From: Termitomyces sp. T153
Taxonomy: Eukaryota; Basidiomycota; Agaricomycetes; Agaricales; Lyophyllaceae
Reading direction: 5' to 3'
NCBI GenBank assembly: GCA_018296165.2
Contig: JACKQL020000001.1
Coordinates: forward strand, 2,480,001-2,544,000
Length of the DNA stretch: 64,000 nucleotides
Under the pieces are notes generated by a model that did no database searches, was not told where the DNA came from, and saw only the letters and a program-made list of their open reading frames with translations. This document shows, piece by piece, positions 8,818 to 21,470 of this stretch. The position numbers and the translations under genes are program-made. Within the stretch, counting starts at the first letter, position 1. Every line of letters begins with the position of its first letter.

Positions 8818-11800
8818 ATGTGGTGGCGGAAGGTCACAAACCACCTCAATTTCTTCCGAGTTCACGTCCTATACTAGTAAGCCCGTTCATCATGGTTCCT
8901 TGATGCGAATGACCAGGGCTATTCCAGCATATTTACCCCACTCATTTTCTCTGCGATTTTCTACGCCAGTAATGGCAGATATCACATCCCGTATATCGAC
9001 GCCCTGTTCAACTGTATCAGCGCGATGACCGTTTGTGGCCTGACGACAGTCAACCTGAGCATGTTAACCGGATGGCAGCAGACTATTTTATTCATCCTGA
9101 TGTGCCTCGGCAACCCCGTGCGTCTATTGATCTATCCAGTGCTGAGATTTTGATCTCAAGGTGCCAACAGGTCCTCGTTTCCTGGGTTGTGGTGTTGCAG
9201 AGAAGGTGAGTGTCACCAAAAGCAAAAATCCCGCACCTGTCCATCAATCCTTACAACATGGCAGACATTACTTTGCAATCAAATTCAGGCATGTTCTCAA
9301 AGCCAACGCAGAAAAGCATGCGGAAGAGGTTGCTCCAACTGGCCGAAGCACCAGTTGGTCTCACCGAGTCTCCACGCTCCTTTCAAAGAAACACCTCGAT
9401 GTCGTTGACGTGAAAAAGAGAGACAAGAAAAATGGAATCTTTCAAAAATTACGGCCAGACATGATCCGAAGGATGGATGACGCCCCAAAGCGCGTCAACC
9501 CGAGTGGACACACCGTTCCCCTAGAGAAAACGCCCACTGTACAGAACACGAAACCTGGTCACCTTTCGTTTGTACCTTCGACCATAGGACATGAACACAT
9601 CCACGCAAACACACGGCGCAACACTATTGATCTCGAAGAAGAGGACAGGAAGTCAGTCACTTACGCTCTGGTCATCCTCACACTATCTTGATATCGACTC
9701 ATAGACGATCCCGTCGATTCTCGGCTCAACCATCGACCCCAACCGAAAGTACGGAGCCTTTAAGCGTTCGACTATTTATCTATTCAATATCCTTCTGTAG
9801 GAAACTTCCCTCGCTCTGACACAGTGCAGCAACAACCGATCTCCTCAACTCTACAATCTCCTGGCCTCCCACAGACCTTCACACGTACTCAAACCATTGA
9901 ATTTGCCCCCAACGTTCCACGTCGCCGTACTAGGATGACGGCTGACATGATGGAGAGTGATATTGCCGAACCTGAGAGATCAGATCCAGTGCTCGAACAA
10001 GCACTTCCCGATCACAGTAAGTAATCTGTTGTTGTTTTACGGAATATGCATCTAATCGCATCTCAGGATCAACCTACAGTCGTCGTGTGTCTCGACAGCT
10101 GTCCATGAATACAATGAACTCAAGATCAATACATGCACCGAAGAGCTATAAACACCGTGACTTCGGAGGATTCCCAATGCCTTGGGAGATTCTTGGAAGG
10201 CTCTTTGATCGACTATTTCCAAAATTCAAGAGGAGGCTTACAAGGACTGTGACGATCCCAGCGACGATGTCTCTTGTGTCACAATATAACGAGGTTCCTC
10301 CTGGGGGAAAGGCTGTGCCGTATATCTCCTTCAATGCATTAGTTGGGCGTAATTCTGCTTTCCATCATCTTACACATGAAGAAATGGACGAACTAGGCGG
10401 TGTGGAATACCGGGCATTAAACGCTCTTCTTTGGATTATTGCCGCAGTATGTACTTTTTACGTCTTATTGCATTGATGAAGCAGCTGATCAAAGTCCATT
10501 CTTAAGTATCACATATTAACGCAATTGATTTGCTTCGTTATATTCGCTCCATATATCTCTCAGCCCAAGTGGCATGCGAACTTTGTCCCGCCAGCCGAGA
10601 TACGTCCCCAAAATACAGTCTGGTACGCTCCACTTTTCTATGCATCATACATGTTGGATGTGATCGTCATCAGGTTCTCAATATTCCAGTCTGTTTCGGC
10701 CTATACCAACACAGGAATGTCACTCGTAGATCACTCCATGGTACCCTTCCAAACGGCTTACCCCATGGTAATATTCATGTCATATCTGATTCTAGCCGGA
10801 AACACTGCATTTGTAAGTCCCAAGACTTTGTTATACTGGCATGCCATGCTGATCCATTCTCCTTCTTCATCGTCGCTTGCCAGCCCGTCTTGTGAGTCTT
10901 ATACGAGCATCTATACACAATTAACCTAACCTGTAAAAATCTATAGCCTGCGCTTTATGATGTGAGAGAATATGCGAGGTAACATGGAGACAATCTAATT
11001 GATTCTTCCCTCAGATGGGCGCTGACCAAATGCGTACCTAAGTCATCTCGGGCCAGTGAAACGCTTCACTTCCTCCTAGACCACCCGAGACGATGTTTCA
11101 TTTTCTTGTTCCCCTCTCATCAAACTTGGTTCCTTTTCACAGTAGTTTTTGGGTTGACGTATGTTTTCACCCTCATCTTTAACAAAGTCTTTTTTTCATG
11201 ATCAGCAGGATGACTGATTGGTTTTTCTTCATGGTTCTGGACATTGGCAATGCTGCGACGGAAGCCATACCATTAGGTACAAGATTTCTTGTCGGGCTTT
11301 TCCAGGGAATCGCAGTCCGCGCTGCTGGTTTTTCAGCCATTAGCGTAGCTGAACTTGCGGCCGCTGTGAAGTGAGTCCTTATCTTAGATTAAAACATAAT
11401 TTTATAACGTTGACGCACATGCAGAGTTCTTTACGTGGTCATGATGTATATTAGTGCCTGTGCGTGTCGCAGTTCTGTCTCAATCTAAGAAACCTAACGT
11501 AATCGTGAACAGATCCCATCGCAATGAGGTTCGTTCCCCTAAGTTTTCTACAACCCTAGGTGACAACCATCACACAGTGTACGTTCGACAAATGTATACG
11601 AAGAACAGTCATTAGGGATCTTTCCAGACGATGACGATACAGACGAGGTCGATTTCGAGCCTAGCAGCCACAGAGTCTCAACATGGGGCCGATATCTTGC
11701 ATTGCACGCGCGGAAACAGCTCGCATTCGGTATGTCTCGTTCATCCTACTCGCATCGCAAGAGATCTAACGAAACTAGACATGTGGTGGCTTGGGCTGGC

Positions 11801-12410
11801 TTTGTTCTTAGTCTGCATTAACGAGGTATTTTTTTTTATCTTTCCGACAATTCGAGTGAATTGACGTCTTATGGTAGCGTCACAATCTTGATGATCCTCT
11901 CAGCGCCAAGTGGTTCAATATATTTTCTGTTGGTGAGCGACTTCCTGGCTTCTAAGTTTTCTTTTATTGAATGAATTAATAAATGAAACAGTGTTTGATA
12001 TTGTGTCTGCCTATGGCACCGTTGGTCTCAGCCTTGGAACACCTAATGTGAGATTGCCTATCCTTCAAATAATCAAGTTTCATTAAGCGTCACGGCAGGA
12101 CAACTTTTCTTTCGCCGGTGAACTCAAGTCTTTGTCGAAATTCATCCTCTGCTTGGTCATGATACGGGGTCGTCATCGAATTCTCCCAGTAGCAATCGAT
12201 CGAGCCGTTATGCTCCCTTCCGAACTGCAGAGGCAGCTAGATCAGAACTCATATTCCGACAACAAGAGTTTATCCCGTCCAGAAAGCGGGATACCCCAGG
12301 ACGACGGCTTTGATACACGTTCCCATCGCCGACAGTCCACGATACATTCCATGCCAGATAATGTAAATGAAACTATAGACGGCCACGGTGTCGACCAGGT
12401 ACCACGTTAG
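8818..12410 (+). CDS. TRK1: High-affinity K+ transporter, Trk/Ktr family
   Basis: This is a plasma-membrane potassium uptake transporter of the fungal TRK family. The N-terminus MWWRKVTNHLNFFRVHVLY leads into FTPLIFSAIFYASNGR and DALFNCISAMTVCGLTTVNL, the first pore-loop unit. Next come TGWQQTILFILMCLGNP and VSWVVVLQRRHYFAIKFRHV. A long hydrophilic loop (about 9300-10250) separates the first half from FVPPAEIRPQNTVWYAPLF, SVSAYTNTGMSLVDHSMVP, LILAGNTAF, AVRAAGFSAISVAELA and DIVSAYGTVGLSLGTPNDNF, the remaining pore motifs. The C-terminus RGRHRILPVAIDRAVMLP is followed by a Ser-rich tail. About a dozen short introns interrupt it. The ATG at 8818 is chosen because it opens directly into the first conserved helix; two junctions checked there (8880/8928 and the NP-VLVSW junction) splice in frame. 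Confidence 0.92.
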
Positions 12411-12495
12411 CATACATAGATCCTTCAAGATATCATATAACTATACCCAAACTTATGTATCCAATGGTCGATAAATGATACACGCACGAGAAACG

Positions 12496-13607
12496 GATGG
12501 AACATGTGCTGTTTTTGGCTTACCGCACAATCTCGCCGCACATTCCAATCATGTGTAGAACACGAGGTTGATCTCTGGCTCTGGACTCGTAGCAGTACAA
12601 AAGCAGGATGGGATCATCACCAACTATGCATTCGTCCTCCCCACTCACTTACTCATGGAACACAACTTGACCAGCATGGTGAGTTCATATACCTTTGGGG
12701 TAGGATAATGATTCTACAAGATAAAAGATCCCAATCGACCGGGACCTTTGTGATTTATTACAGAGCATGAAACTCTCGACGTCAAAGGTAATTGTTGAAT
12801 GCCCCAAGTATGACAAAATATTGAATCTCTCCGGAGAAAGGCACCAGGAAACGACGCGTTCGACGTCCCGATGCTCGAAGATATCACATGTGCGGTCAGT
12901 GTTCTCCAAGCCACTCTATCGATATCCTCATCCGTGATCAAATCCCAGACCTCGGCAGGGTCGCCTCCCTCCACAAGTACAAGCGTACCCGAATACTACG
13001 GCTGCGAGTATCTGCAAACCATGCGACGGCAGCTCGACAACTACATCACGACTGGCGGAGAGTACCTCGAAGCAATCTTCACGCATCGCGAGATCCTCTC
13101 ATCCTTTCCATCCGCGCACCATCAATGCGCTCGCGCATTCAGCGATATCGCTTATCTGCTTGAGCAACGTGCGTGGCGGGCCGATCGTGATGCGGATACT
13201 GAGGCTGTGAGCGCGTTTCGACATGAGGAATGGACGATCGCAAATACGCTGTGGGTTCTTGAGTTCTGGGTCTAGCCCACTGTATGTCGATGACATGTTG
13301 ATGACTGACGCTAGCATGGATAAATCATCCCCTTCGGCGCCGGCGCTCTCGTTTGAAGGACGTCAGTCATATGTTTGCGTTATGCCAGTGATGTGAGCAC
13401 CGTTTTGAGACTTGGATTTCTTCTGTTGTGCATGTCGTGTGGAATTGGCATGAATTTTATTCGGACATGTCGAGAGCATAAGGGACGCGCTTTAGCTTCA
13501 AGACTCGTCGCTTGTCAACATCTTCAAAGAACGCTGCAACGCACCACCTCCCCGAAAGCATCGCGGTCTCTCTGACATATGTCAAGATGACACCGCAAGA
13601 AGATTAG
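12496..13607 (+). CDS. Unrecognised multi-exon gene downstream of trk1
   Basis: Coding exons are evident although no family is recognised. An exon near 12561-12678 reads TRLISGSGLVAVQKQDG and then NYAFVLPTHLLMEHNLTSM, ending at GTGAGT. A small exon lies near 12763-12790. The main exon runs from about 12845 to 13260 and contains MLEDITCAVSVLQATLS, MRRQLDNYITTGGEYLEAIF and ARAFSDIAYLLEQRAWR. Further exons read MDKSSPSAPALSFEGRQSYV and, last, TRRLSTSSKNAATHHLPES to SLTYVKMTPQED with a TAG at 13605-13607. The tentative start is the ATG at 12496 (MEH, then splice to NTRL). The protein looks soluble and partly helical, without signal peptide or membrane segment. It starts only 85 bp after the trk1 stop on the same strand. 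Confidence 0.55.
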
Positions 13608-13979
13608 AAAAAAAAATCAAGGAACAGATATACGCCCCAACAGGATAGAAATAACACTGAGGCTCGCCTGTGACAAGAGACAACTAGTTGACCAATTAGC
13701 ATATGCCGTAGAAATCGGATCCTTGTGAATGCTTTCCCTCGTCAAGCAAGACAGCGTGAAAGCACAAAGATTAAATACTGAACCCTTTGCGCTTGCGGGC
13801 GACAAGGTGGAACGCTTACTAAGCACGCGGAATAATTCAGTTCTGGCTGTTCTAAATTCCCAAAGTTTGAGCTATCACTATACCTCTTTCAAAAACTAGC
13901 GCGGTTGCATTTGATGGCGCCATCTACAATTCCGCAAGATATCTCTGAACAAAAACAGTTCGTCTTTTTTTTGACAGAT

Positions 13980-14206
13980 CGGTCGACGACACGCAGGGTG
14001 AAGATTCTGGAGTAGCTTCAAATGTGAGACAAGGATTGATGGATATCGAAAAGGAGAACATGCCGAAAAGGGGAATGAGAGTCAAGCGCAGTCCAGACAA
14101 AGCACACTCTCAGGGGAGAAGAACGACAAAATGCTTCAACGCTACAAGTACAGCCAATGAAAATAGAGTGTACCGTCTGAATTGGAGGCTTTTGAATGCA
14201 TTCTAG
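13980..14206 (+). pseudogene. Coding remnant abutting the repeat island
   Basis: One frame is open here and reads like protein: DRSVDDTQGEDSGVASN, MDIEKENMPKRGMRVKRSP and GRRTTKCFNATSTANENR, a basic, hydrophilic sequence. It runs straight into the AT-rich repeat block near 14183-14206, where GGCTTTTGAATGC also occurs inside the block (14365 region). I read it as the remains of an exon cut off by growth or insertion of the repeat. Function is unknown, and chance openness cannot be excluded. Confidence 0.3.
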
Positions 14207-15520
14207 AATAAATAGGGGGCAAGGGCTAACAAGAATATGGAGGGGCCAGGGATTAATAACCCCTTGTTTTTGTGGTAGACCAATAGACCAAAAAACTACA
14301 TAGAAGGGATACTTTGAATCCCCCTTGATAACTGGATTCTAAAAAAATTTCTAAAAAAAAGAGGCTTTTGAATGCCTGCTATTCCTGGAAGAAGAAAAAA
14401 TAAAGGGTCGTTATTAAACAGGAAGTTGAAACATTGAGAGAAAATTAATATCTAGATTTTAAGGAGTCAGAATACTTAGTACTTCTGCTTTATTTCTCAA
14501 TCTTATGCAATGAAAAGTTAAACAAGTTAAATTCATTTCTAGCCTGCCTTCACTCCTTCACTCATTCACTCCTTAGGTCATACCCCTCCTGTCATTAATA
14601 AAGAGGGATTGCTTCCATAGGACCCCCCTACTATTGTATTGATTGGGGAGGAGAGGAAACTGGCAGGGATAAAGATAAAGATAAGCTTAAAATTTAACTT
14701 ATTCCTATATGCATTAGACTTCCCTGAACTTAATGAATTTGACTTCCTTATTACAAATGTCCCCCCCTTTTCTTCCCTCTTCTAGAAAAGGAAAGTAGAA
14801 TGGCTACTTCTACTTCCCTTTTCTAGAAAAGAGAAGAGAATGGCTACTTCTAATCATGATTCCAAATGTACACAGACCTTGTTTTTCCTAGAATGAGGCT
14901 TCCTAGGAGAGAACTGAAAACCTATTTCTATGCAGTATGTAGTACGTAGTCCTTCCCCCCTTTTTTTGTTGTCTCCCATCAAGGGGGCCTGGGCCAGGGG
15001 CATGGCAAACAACAAAAACCCCTCGTTTTTTTGGTCTACCGATAAACAACCAAAGAAGGGTTGGAGGATTATTAAGGCCCTCCTTTCTGATGAATGATGA
15101 ATTCCTTGTTTATAGCCCCCTTTTTTTGTCCGAAAATCCCCATTATGAATCCAGTTTGGATTAAAAGAATCCCTCCATTTTGTAAGAAAAAAATCCAGTG
15201 ATTAATAACCCTGTTGGAAGAAAAAATCCCTGTTTGGAATTAAAAAATCCAGTGCCCTTTTATTAATGCCAAGGGGAACTGGAAGAATGCAAAGGTATTA
15301 TTAATCCCTTTACTAATGCCCCCCTGAAGAGTCCAAAGAGGCAGTGGCTTGATTAACCCTCCATATTCTTGTTAGCCCCTTTCTTTTTTTCAGGAATAGA
15401 AGGCCCCTTCCCCTTCCATCCCCCCCCTTAGGATCTGTACCCCTTGTTTTTTTTTAATTCCCCCATCAATGAATTCTGAATCCCTTGTTAGACCAAAAAG
15501 GAAGGGTTGGAGAATCTCAA
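14207..15520. repeat. AT-rich repeat island with internal direct and inverted repeats
   Basis: About 1.3 kb without any ORF over 60 codons and with a composition unlike the neighbouring genes (long A, T, C and G runs). CTAACAAGAATATGGAGG near 14227 recurs inverted near 15357-15375. AACCCCTTGTTTTTGTGGT (14260 region) recurs with changes near 15017 and 15433. TTCTAGAAAAG with GAATGGCTACTTCT is duplicated in tandem at about 14782-14850. AAAATCCAGTG recurs near 15187 and 15245. It carries no reverse transcriptase, transposase or integrase signature. A degenerate non-autonomous element or a satellite-like array is possible. Confidence 0.75.
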
Positions 15521-16131
15521 AAGTGATCTGGCGGAGCTCTTCGGAATATCACTGCATCGAAATAGTGGCGTAATTTGTAGACCACGCAATAGATTATCCT
15601 AAGTTTCATTCTAGTGTATCCAATGACGCAAGTGATTTCTCCGTTTTACGGTGGTTATTTTTCGGCCCTATAGAAACTGTGATGGCAGTAGGATCAGCGA
15701 CTCACAGATCGCGACGCTCGGAGATCCGCCATCATATGATACCACTTCACAATCGCGCCTCTAACACGACAGCAGGAGTGAAAAATGATGAACGGACTCT
15801 CCAGAATCTGGATGTTCGAACCCTTGAGACTCGGATTGTACTTGCTGACAAAGACGATAGGTCCTAATTCATTCAGACTCTTCGGGGATATTCAATCTTC
15901 GCGGATTGACGATTCTGATTGTATGAATCCAAGTTTAACGAATGTTACGTATACGATTTGTTTTCAGACGGTGACATTGACTTATTTTAAGACATTGACT
16001 CATCGCCACATCCGCGCCAGCTCGGAGTGATAACTTCATTAAGACATTTGTTCAATACTTTAAAGCGTTTAACATTCGGTCCCTCAAAGAAGTCCATTGT
16101 ACGAAGAGTTTCTTCTTGCCTCACAAGTAAC
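15521..16131. other. Intergenic, probable promoter of the NRPS-like gene
   Basis: No gene supported. The ORFs at 15679-15867 and 15785-16030 overlap each other and have no signature. The composition returns to that of ordinary flanking DNA after the repeat island. Confidence 0.5.
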
Positions 16132-19100
16132 ATGGCGACTATACCAGTCATACCTACTCTCGACGAGAACTTCTTAGTCCCTGACGCCATCGAGTTCAAC
16201 ATAGCTAATAATGCCGCCCAGCCGTTCTATACCTTTGCAGACTATTCTGCTCCTGGTGGGACAGGTACCAAGACTATTACCCATCTTGAGTTTGGTAGGG
16301 CGGCTCATCGTGTTGCCCATCTATTGCGTCCCAACCGCAATGGTGTTGACGGCGAAGTCGTGGCACTTCTTCTGCAAGCCGACACCATCTTGTACCATGC
16401 GATCGTGGCCGGTTCAATCGTAGCTGGCTTTGTGGTGAATGTTTTGTCACTGCCCAATTTAATCTCTTCTTAAGTTCCATCATACAGCCATTAGCCATCT
16501 CACCCCGGAACTCTACCGGAGCGATAATTGAGCTCCTGACGAAGACTTCGTGTTGTCGACTATTAACTACTCACGCTTACTTGAAGCCTTTAATTGATTC
16601 CATTCAATCTCATACAAAAAATACCCCCCTTGCCGATAAGCTACAAATTGAAGAGATGCCTCCAATAGTCTCCGTTTATCCTTATCTCGCGCACGAGAGC
16701 GCAGAGTATCCCTTCAAACCTTACCCTCCAGCTACTCAACGGCCAACCAAAGACGACCTTTGTATATATCTCCATTCTTCCGGCAGCACTGGGAATCCAC
16801 GACCCATCGGTTTAACTCACATATTCTGGATACACTGGCAAGGGGCGATTTCCGGTACGTTCCCCTTTCCCACATCCGGAAAGAGCACGCTCACCCAATC
16901 ACCCTCGCCCAAGGTGATGTGAAGTTCAGTAACCCTCGTCTCATATTAGGTTGTATGTGCATGCCACCGTTCCATGCTTTTGGCATGGGCGTGCAGCTCT
17001 TCGCGCCGATATACGGAGCTTTCTCCGTTGCGGTCTACCCACCCAATTTAGCCCTTGCTGAACCATTACCGCCAATTGTGCCTTCCCCAGGGAATGCCCT
17101 TGAGCACATGAAACTCACCAAATCGAACGTCCTTGTCGCTCCTCCTACTTTCTGTCAAATATGGGCTCCGTTGCCTGAAGCTGTCAAGTACTTAAAGACT
17201 TTGAAATACGTCGTGCGTCTCATCAAAATGAATTGAATTCGGAATTCCACATGTGTATCTGATAGATATATGGCGGTGGACCCTTGGCACCGAAGATGGG
17301 CAACTTGCTTGTGGAGGCAGGTGTCATTCTTCACGCAACGTATGGTGGAACTGAATTTGGAATGAACACGAGATTCGCACCACCCATTAACAAAGATGTA
17401 AAAGATTGGGAGTATATGCAATTCAATGACCACATGAACACGCGCTGGGTGCCCCAGGGGGATGGAACCTTTGAATTACAATTTCTGGTATACATTTTGC
17501 CCGTGACCGCTGATGTGCCCATTCTCACACCTTTTCAATAGTCGCACAACGAGCACCAGACTATGGTGAACAACCTTCCCGACGTTGATGGGTACGCAAC
17601 ATCGGATCTGTGGCGCCCCCATCCAACTAAAAAGGGTCTTTGGAAGATGTACGCCTCCTGCTCCACCTGATGGATATACTCATAGAGCTCCGTCTTTTCT
17701 TAAGAGTTGGTCGCATCGACGACGTCATCATTCACTCGTCGGGAGAAAAAACCGTTCCAGCTCCGATGGAAACCATAGTTATAAGCAGTCCACTGTAAGC
17801 TATACACCTGGCGACAAAGAAAACGAAGGAACTGATCATTCACTATGAATTAGCGTGCGAGGAGCGCTTATATTTGGTCGCGAGCGAGATCAAACTGGAA
17901 TTCTTATCGAGCCGAATACCGAAATTGAAATCGACGTTGAAGATCACGCCCAGCTCGCGCTCCTGCGTAACCAACTCTGGTAGGTCCAGTCCTTTCACCC
18001 GTTTCGAATACTTACCAGAAAAACAGGCCGACCATAGAAGAAGCCAACAGCATCGCTCCCGCCCACAGCAGAATATTCAAGGAAATGATCCTCTTCACAT
18101 ATAAAGGGAAGCCATTACCCCTCACTCCGAAGGGTACACTCGCACGGAAAGCCGCCATAGAACTTTATCAGAAAGAAATCAACGCGCTGTAAGTATCTAT
18201 CCAGTCGAGAACATTCAACACCTTATGGATGATTGTGTTCTTTTTAGCTACGAGAATGTAGAGACAGTCGTCGGAGAATCTTCCTTTCCAGCTTCTTGGT
18301 CCGCGATAGACACGCAGGGATGGCTCCTCGAGCAAGTCTCCGACGTTCTTTCAGGTGCCACCATCGACCCTGTGGTAGATCTATTCGAACAGGGATTTGA
18401 TAGGTATATATCGATATCTTAACTGTGATGTAATAGCTGATGGACGTTTTAGCTTATACGCCACATCCTTGCGTCTGCGCATCGTAAGTGCCCTGCACCG
18501 TTCAAAGGATCCAAAACATCAAGAAATAGCGAAGAACTTGACTCCGAACCTCGTTTACTCCTTCCCCATTATCAAAGATCTCGCCGCTTTCATTTCATCT
18601 CTGCTCCATGCTTCAGAGGATGTTTCAGATGATATAGTTTCGCGAAGTGCAGTCGCTATAGAAGAGATGATCACTAAGTATTCCTCTGATCTGGATGTTC
18701 CTCTGCCGTCCTCGCAGTTTAGCGCGCCATCGCCTGCGGTTGTCCTCCTTACGGGCTCAACCGGGAATCTGGGTTCACAAATCCTAGCGAGGTTACTGGA
18801 GGACTCTCGCGTCGAGACGGTGTACGCGTACAATCGACCGTCTAAATCTGGTACGAAGACTCTTGTGCATCGGCACTTTGAGAAGTTCGAGAACGTTGGG
18901 CTTGATGTTGCGTTATTGAAGAGCCAGAAGTTGATATTCATTTCTGGTGACGCGGCAGAGCCCAATCTGGGGCTGGAACTTGATTTGTATAGCCTGGTAA
19001 GCAGCTATTCAAAGGGCTCAACAACATCTGATTTGATATATTCATAGCTCTGCCGAACCGTCAACGTTGTGATACACAATGCCTGGAGACTTGACTTTAA

Positions 19101-20116
19101 TCTTTCGTTGGTGTCGTACGAACCGAACATCCAAGGCACCCGGCACCTCATCGATCTCGTCAGATCGGGTTCAAATCCTTTGGACTCTCGATTCTTATTC
19201 GTTTCTTCTATTGCTGCTGTTCAACATTGGGACAAGTCAAAGGGAGCAGTACCTGAAGACGTTATGGATGATGTTCACGTTGCACTTGGAGGCGGATATG
19301 GTGAGGCAAAGCATGTTGCTGAGAGGGTGATCATCATTGATTGAGTTGGTTCCGATGAGGATACTAATCCTCTTTGATTAGATCCTTCTTAGGAGTGGCT
19401 TGCAAGCCCTGTCCTTCAGAGTCGGCCAGATAATTGGTGGACGCCCGAGGGGTGTGTGGCCCACGACTGAATGGTTCCCGATCCTTGTCAAGTCAAGTGT
19501 ATCATTGGGCATGATTCCTGACGCTCCTGGGGTACGTGTTCCCTTACTTATCGGATCTCAAGCACTGACATGCTGTCGATCATCAGTTTGCATCGTGGCT
19601 CGGCGCAGACACCATCTCGGCTACCATTGTTGACCTTGCACTGAGCGAGCGTTCAAGATCCCTCCCGCGAGCTTTGAATCTGGTCCATCCTCGGCCCGTA
19701 CAACAAAGTGTCGTCATAAGGAGCATCAGAAAAGCTATCGCGGACATTTTGGGCCATGACCTCAAGCTCGTTCCGTTCAGCCAGTGGTTTTTGCGTCTCA
19801 AAGAACGTGCTGAGAACGCAACTACAGGGACCTGGACAGATATCGTGCGTATCTTTGATTGCATCGAGAATGTGATATGGCCTGAGATACATCCCTTCAG
19901 CCTGCAATCAAGCTACTCGAGTTCTTCCGAAGGTATGGGGACGAGGACTGCAGTGACTTTGCCACTCAGAACGAAGCCGGTGGACTTCCGAACTTGTCGA
20001 CAGAGAAGGTCCAACGAATAAGTAGTTTCATGAGGCCTGAAAATTTACAGCAGATTGGTGACGATGATGCGAAACTTTGGGTTTCTTATTGGCATTCAAT
20101 TGGGTTTTTGAATTGA
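16132..20116 (+). CDS. NRPS-like adenylate-forming reductase (A-T-R)
   Basis: This is a three-domain enzyme that activates a carboxylic acid as its adenylate, tethers it to a carrier domain and reduces it with NAD(P)H to an aldehyde or alcohol. The A domain begins at MATIPVIPTLDENFLVPDAI. It contains the nucleotide-binding loop HSSGSTGNPRP, CMPPFHAFGMGVQLFAPIYG, HATYGGTEFGMN, YGRIDDVIIHSSGEK and the A10-type lysine segment TPKGTLARKA. The carrier has FEQGFDSLYATSLRLR; its phosphopantetheine Ser codon is split AG|C by an intron near 18411-18451. The reductase has VVLLTGSTGNLGSQILARLL (Rossmann), FVSSIA and GGGYGEAKHVAER (catalytic Tyr and Lys), and SFRVGQIIGG. After a last intron near 19847-19901 the C-terminus reads PAIKLLEFFRRYG and ends WHSIGFLN at TGA 20114-20116. 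It lacks a condensation domain, and the substrate cannot be told. Confidence 0.9.
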
Positions 20117-20282
20117 CAATAATAGCGAGAGAGGCATTATCTAAGCTTGGGCAAGTGAGATGATTAGAGAAGTACTTGTCGTGGTTGTGTTGGATGATTT
20201 GTAGTGTGGAATCGACATGTAGAGTTCTCTATTGGAAAGATGGTATATGAGTGGTATCTTATGATAATTGAGCAAGTAGACT

Positions 20283-21423
20283 TCAAGTCCCGTCATTCAT
20301 CAGCATATTCAACGATCGCACAACCTGCCCGATGGCCTCACGGATAGTCTCCCTTTCCCCCTCTCTTACAAGCTTCATGAAACGACCCTCGAACTTGTCA
20401 GGATGAAAGCGCAAGAAAGTTTCTCTGAGTTTCTCTTTCCGTTGCTTCTTATCTGACTCGGATTTGGCTGGGTCAGCCATAGATCGCGAAGATGGTGGTA
20501 CAAGGAACTCCAGAATGGTATCTGCTGATAGATCCTCCATAGAAATAGCAATGGAACTAGAGGTGGGCGTTCGCTTGTGACGATATGCAGCTAGAGTTGG
20601 CCAGGGTATATCATGGAACCTAAGTTCTTGTCGTCCCTTGCCTCCATCGTCTCCGCCGCGGGAGAACGACAAAAGCGCGTTCCAGCGAAGCTCATACTCC
20701 TCCCGAGCGGACTGTCGTCGTCGGTCCTCTTTCTCAAGCTTCCTAAGCCTACGTTCTTCCTCTGCTATTTTTTCCAAGCGCTGGGTCTCAAGTTTTCGAG
20801 CCTTCTCTTCCGCACGACGTTGTGCTCTCATTTCCTTCTTGTGTTGCTCTTCAGCATACTCTTTCGCGTGCGTTTTTCTATTAACCTAAGACTTGCAAAC
20901 GAGAGATAAAAGAAAGCTCGACTTGCCTATACATCCCAACTCTGACCCATTCAGCGTATTCCTCGTCATCCATGTCCCGAGGATCTGCCCTGAGAAAGTC
21001 GTCTCCACCCCGATCAGAGTCACTGTACACAGGCTTTCCCGGCTTGCCTCCATCTGTTCTCCATCTTCCTGGTACATGGGCAAAATCGTTGAACCGAGCC
21101 TCCAACGAGTCTAGCCGCTCGTCATCAGCAAAAGCGTCGAACAGCCTTTCTCGAAAATGCTGTTCTTCCAAGTCTGCACGAATGCTCTCATAGTCGGTAT
21201 TTCTGGAGCCATCTGTGTGATGAGACGGTCCCGGTTCACGCTCTGAGTTAAGCGGAGGCTCTTCGTCACTTGAAGCCCAGGGTCGGGAATCTGGCTGGTG
21301 GCGTTTTTGAGATCGGTAATCGTGTTCATGTTTACGTTTTCTTTTCTGTTCCTTTCGCTGCTGCTTGCGCAACTGATGAGCGGCTTCCTCCTCTGGCGTA
21401 CGCTTGAGGCGAAGTTTGGGCAT
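20283..21423 (-). CDS. NF-kappa-B inhibitor-like protein 1 (NFKBIL1-like) homologue
   Basis: The protein begins MPKLRLKRTPEEEAAHQLR and carries a long Arg/Lys/Glu-rich stretch. It then has SLEARFNDFAHVPGRW, MDDEEYAEWVRVGMYR and a coiled-coil (RRAEEKARKLETQRLEKIAE). It ends with the conserved block LRFHDIPWPTLAAY, FLRFHPDKFEGRFMKLV and IREAIGQVVRSLNMLM. That C-terminal block is the hallmark of NFKBIL1-like proteins, which in animals are nuclear and linked to mRNA processing. Fungi have no NF-kappa-B, so the name is by homology only. One short intron lies near 20880-20935. The start at 21423 fits the family. The gene ends 47 bp downstream of the neighbouring minus-strand stop, so the two may be read from closely spaced promoters. 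Confidence 0.75.
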
Positions 21424-21470
21424 GAGTGGAGTTTTTGTTCGTAACAGAAGCAAATACAGTGCAAATAGTG

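Noticed and set aside
14207..15520. Retrotransposon or DNA transposon coding region in the repeat island
   Set aside because: No long ORF and no reverse transcriptase, integrase or transposase motif in any frame.
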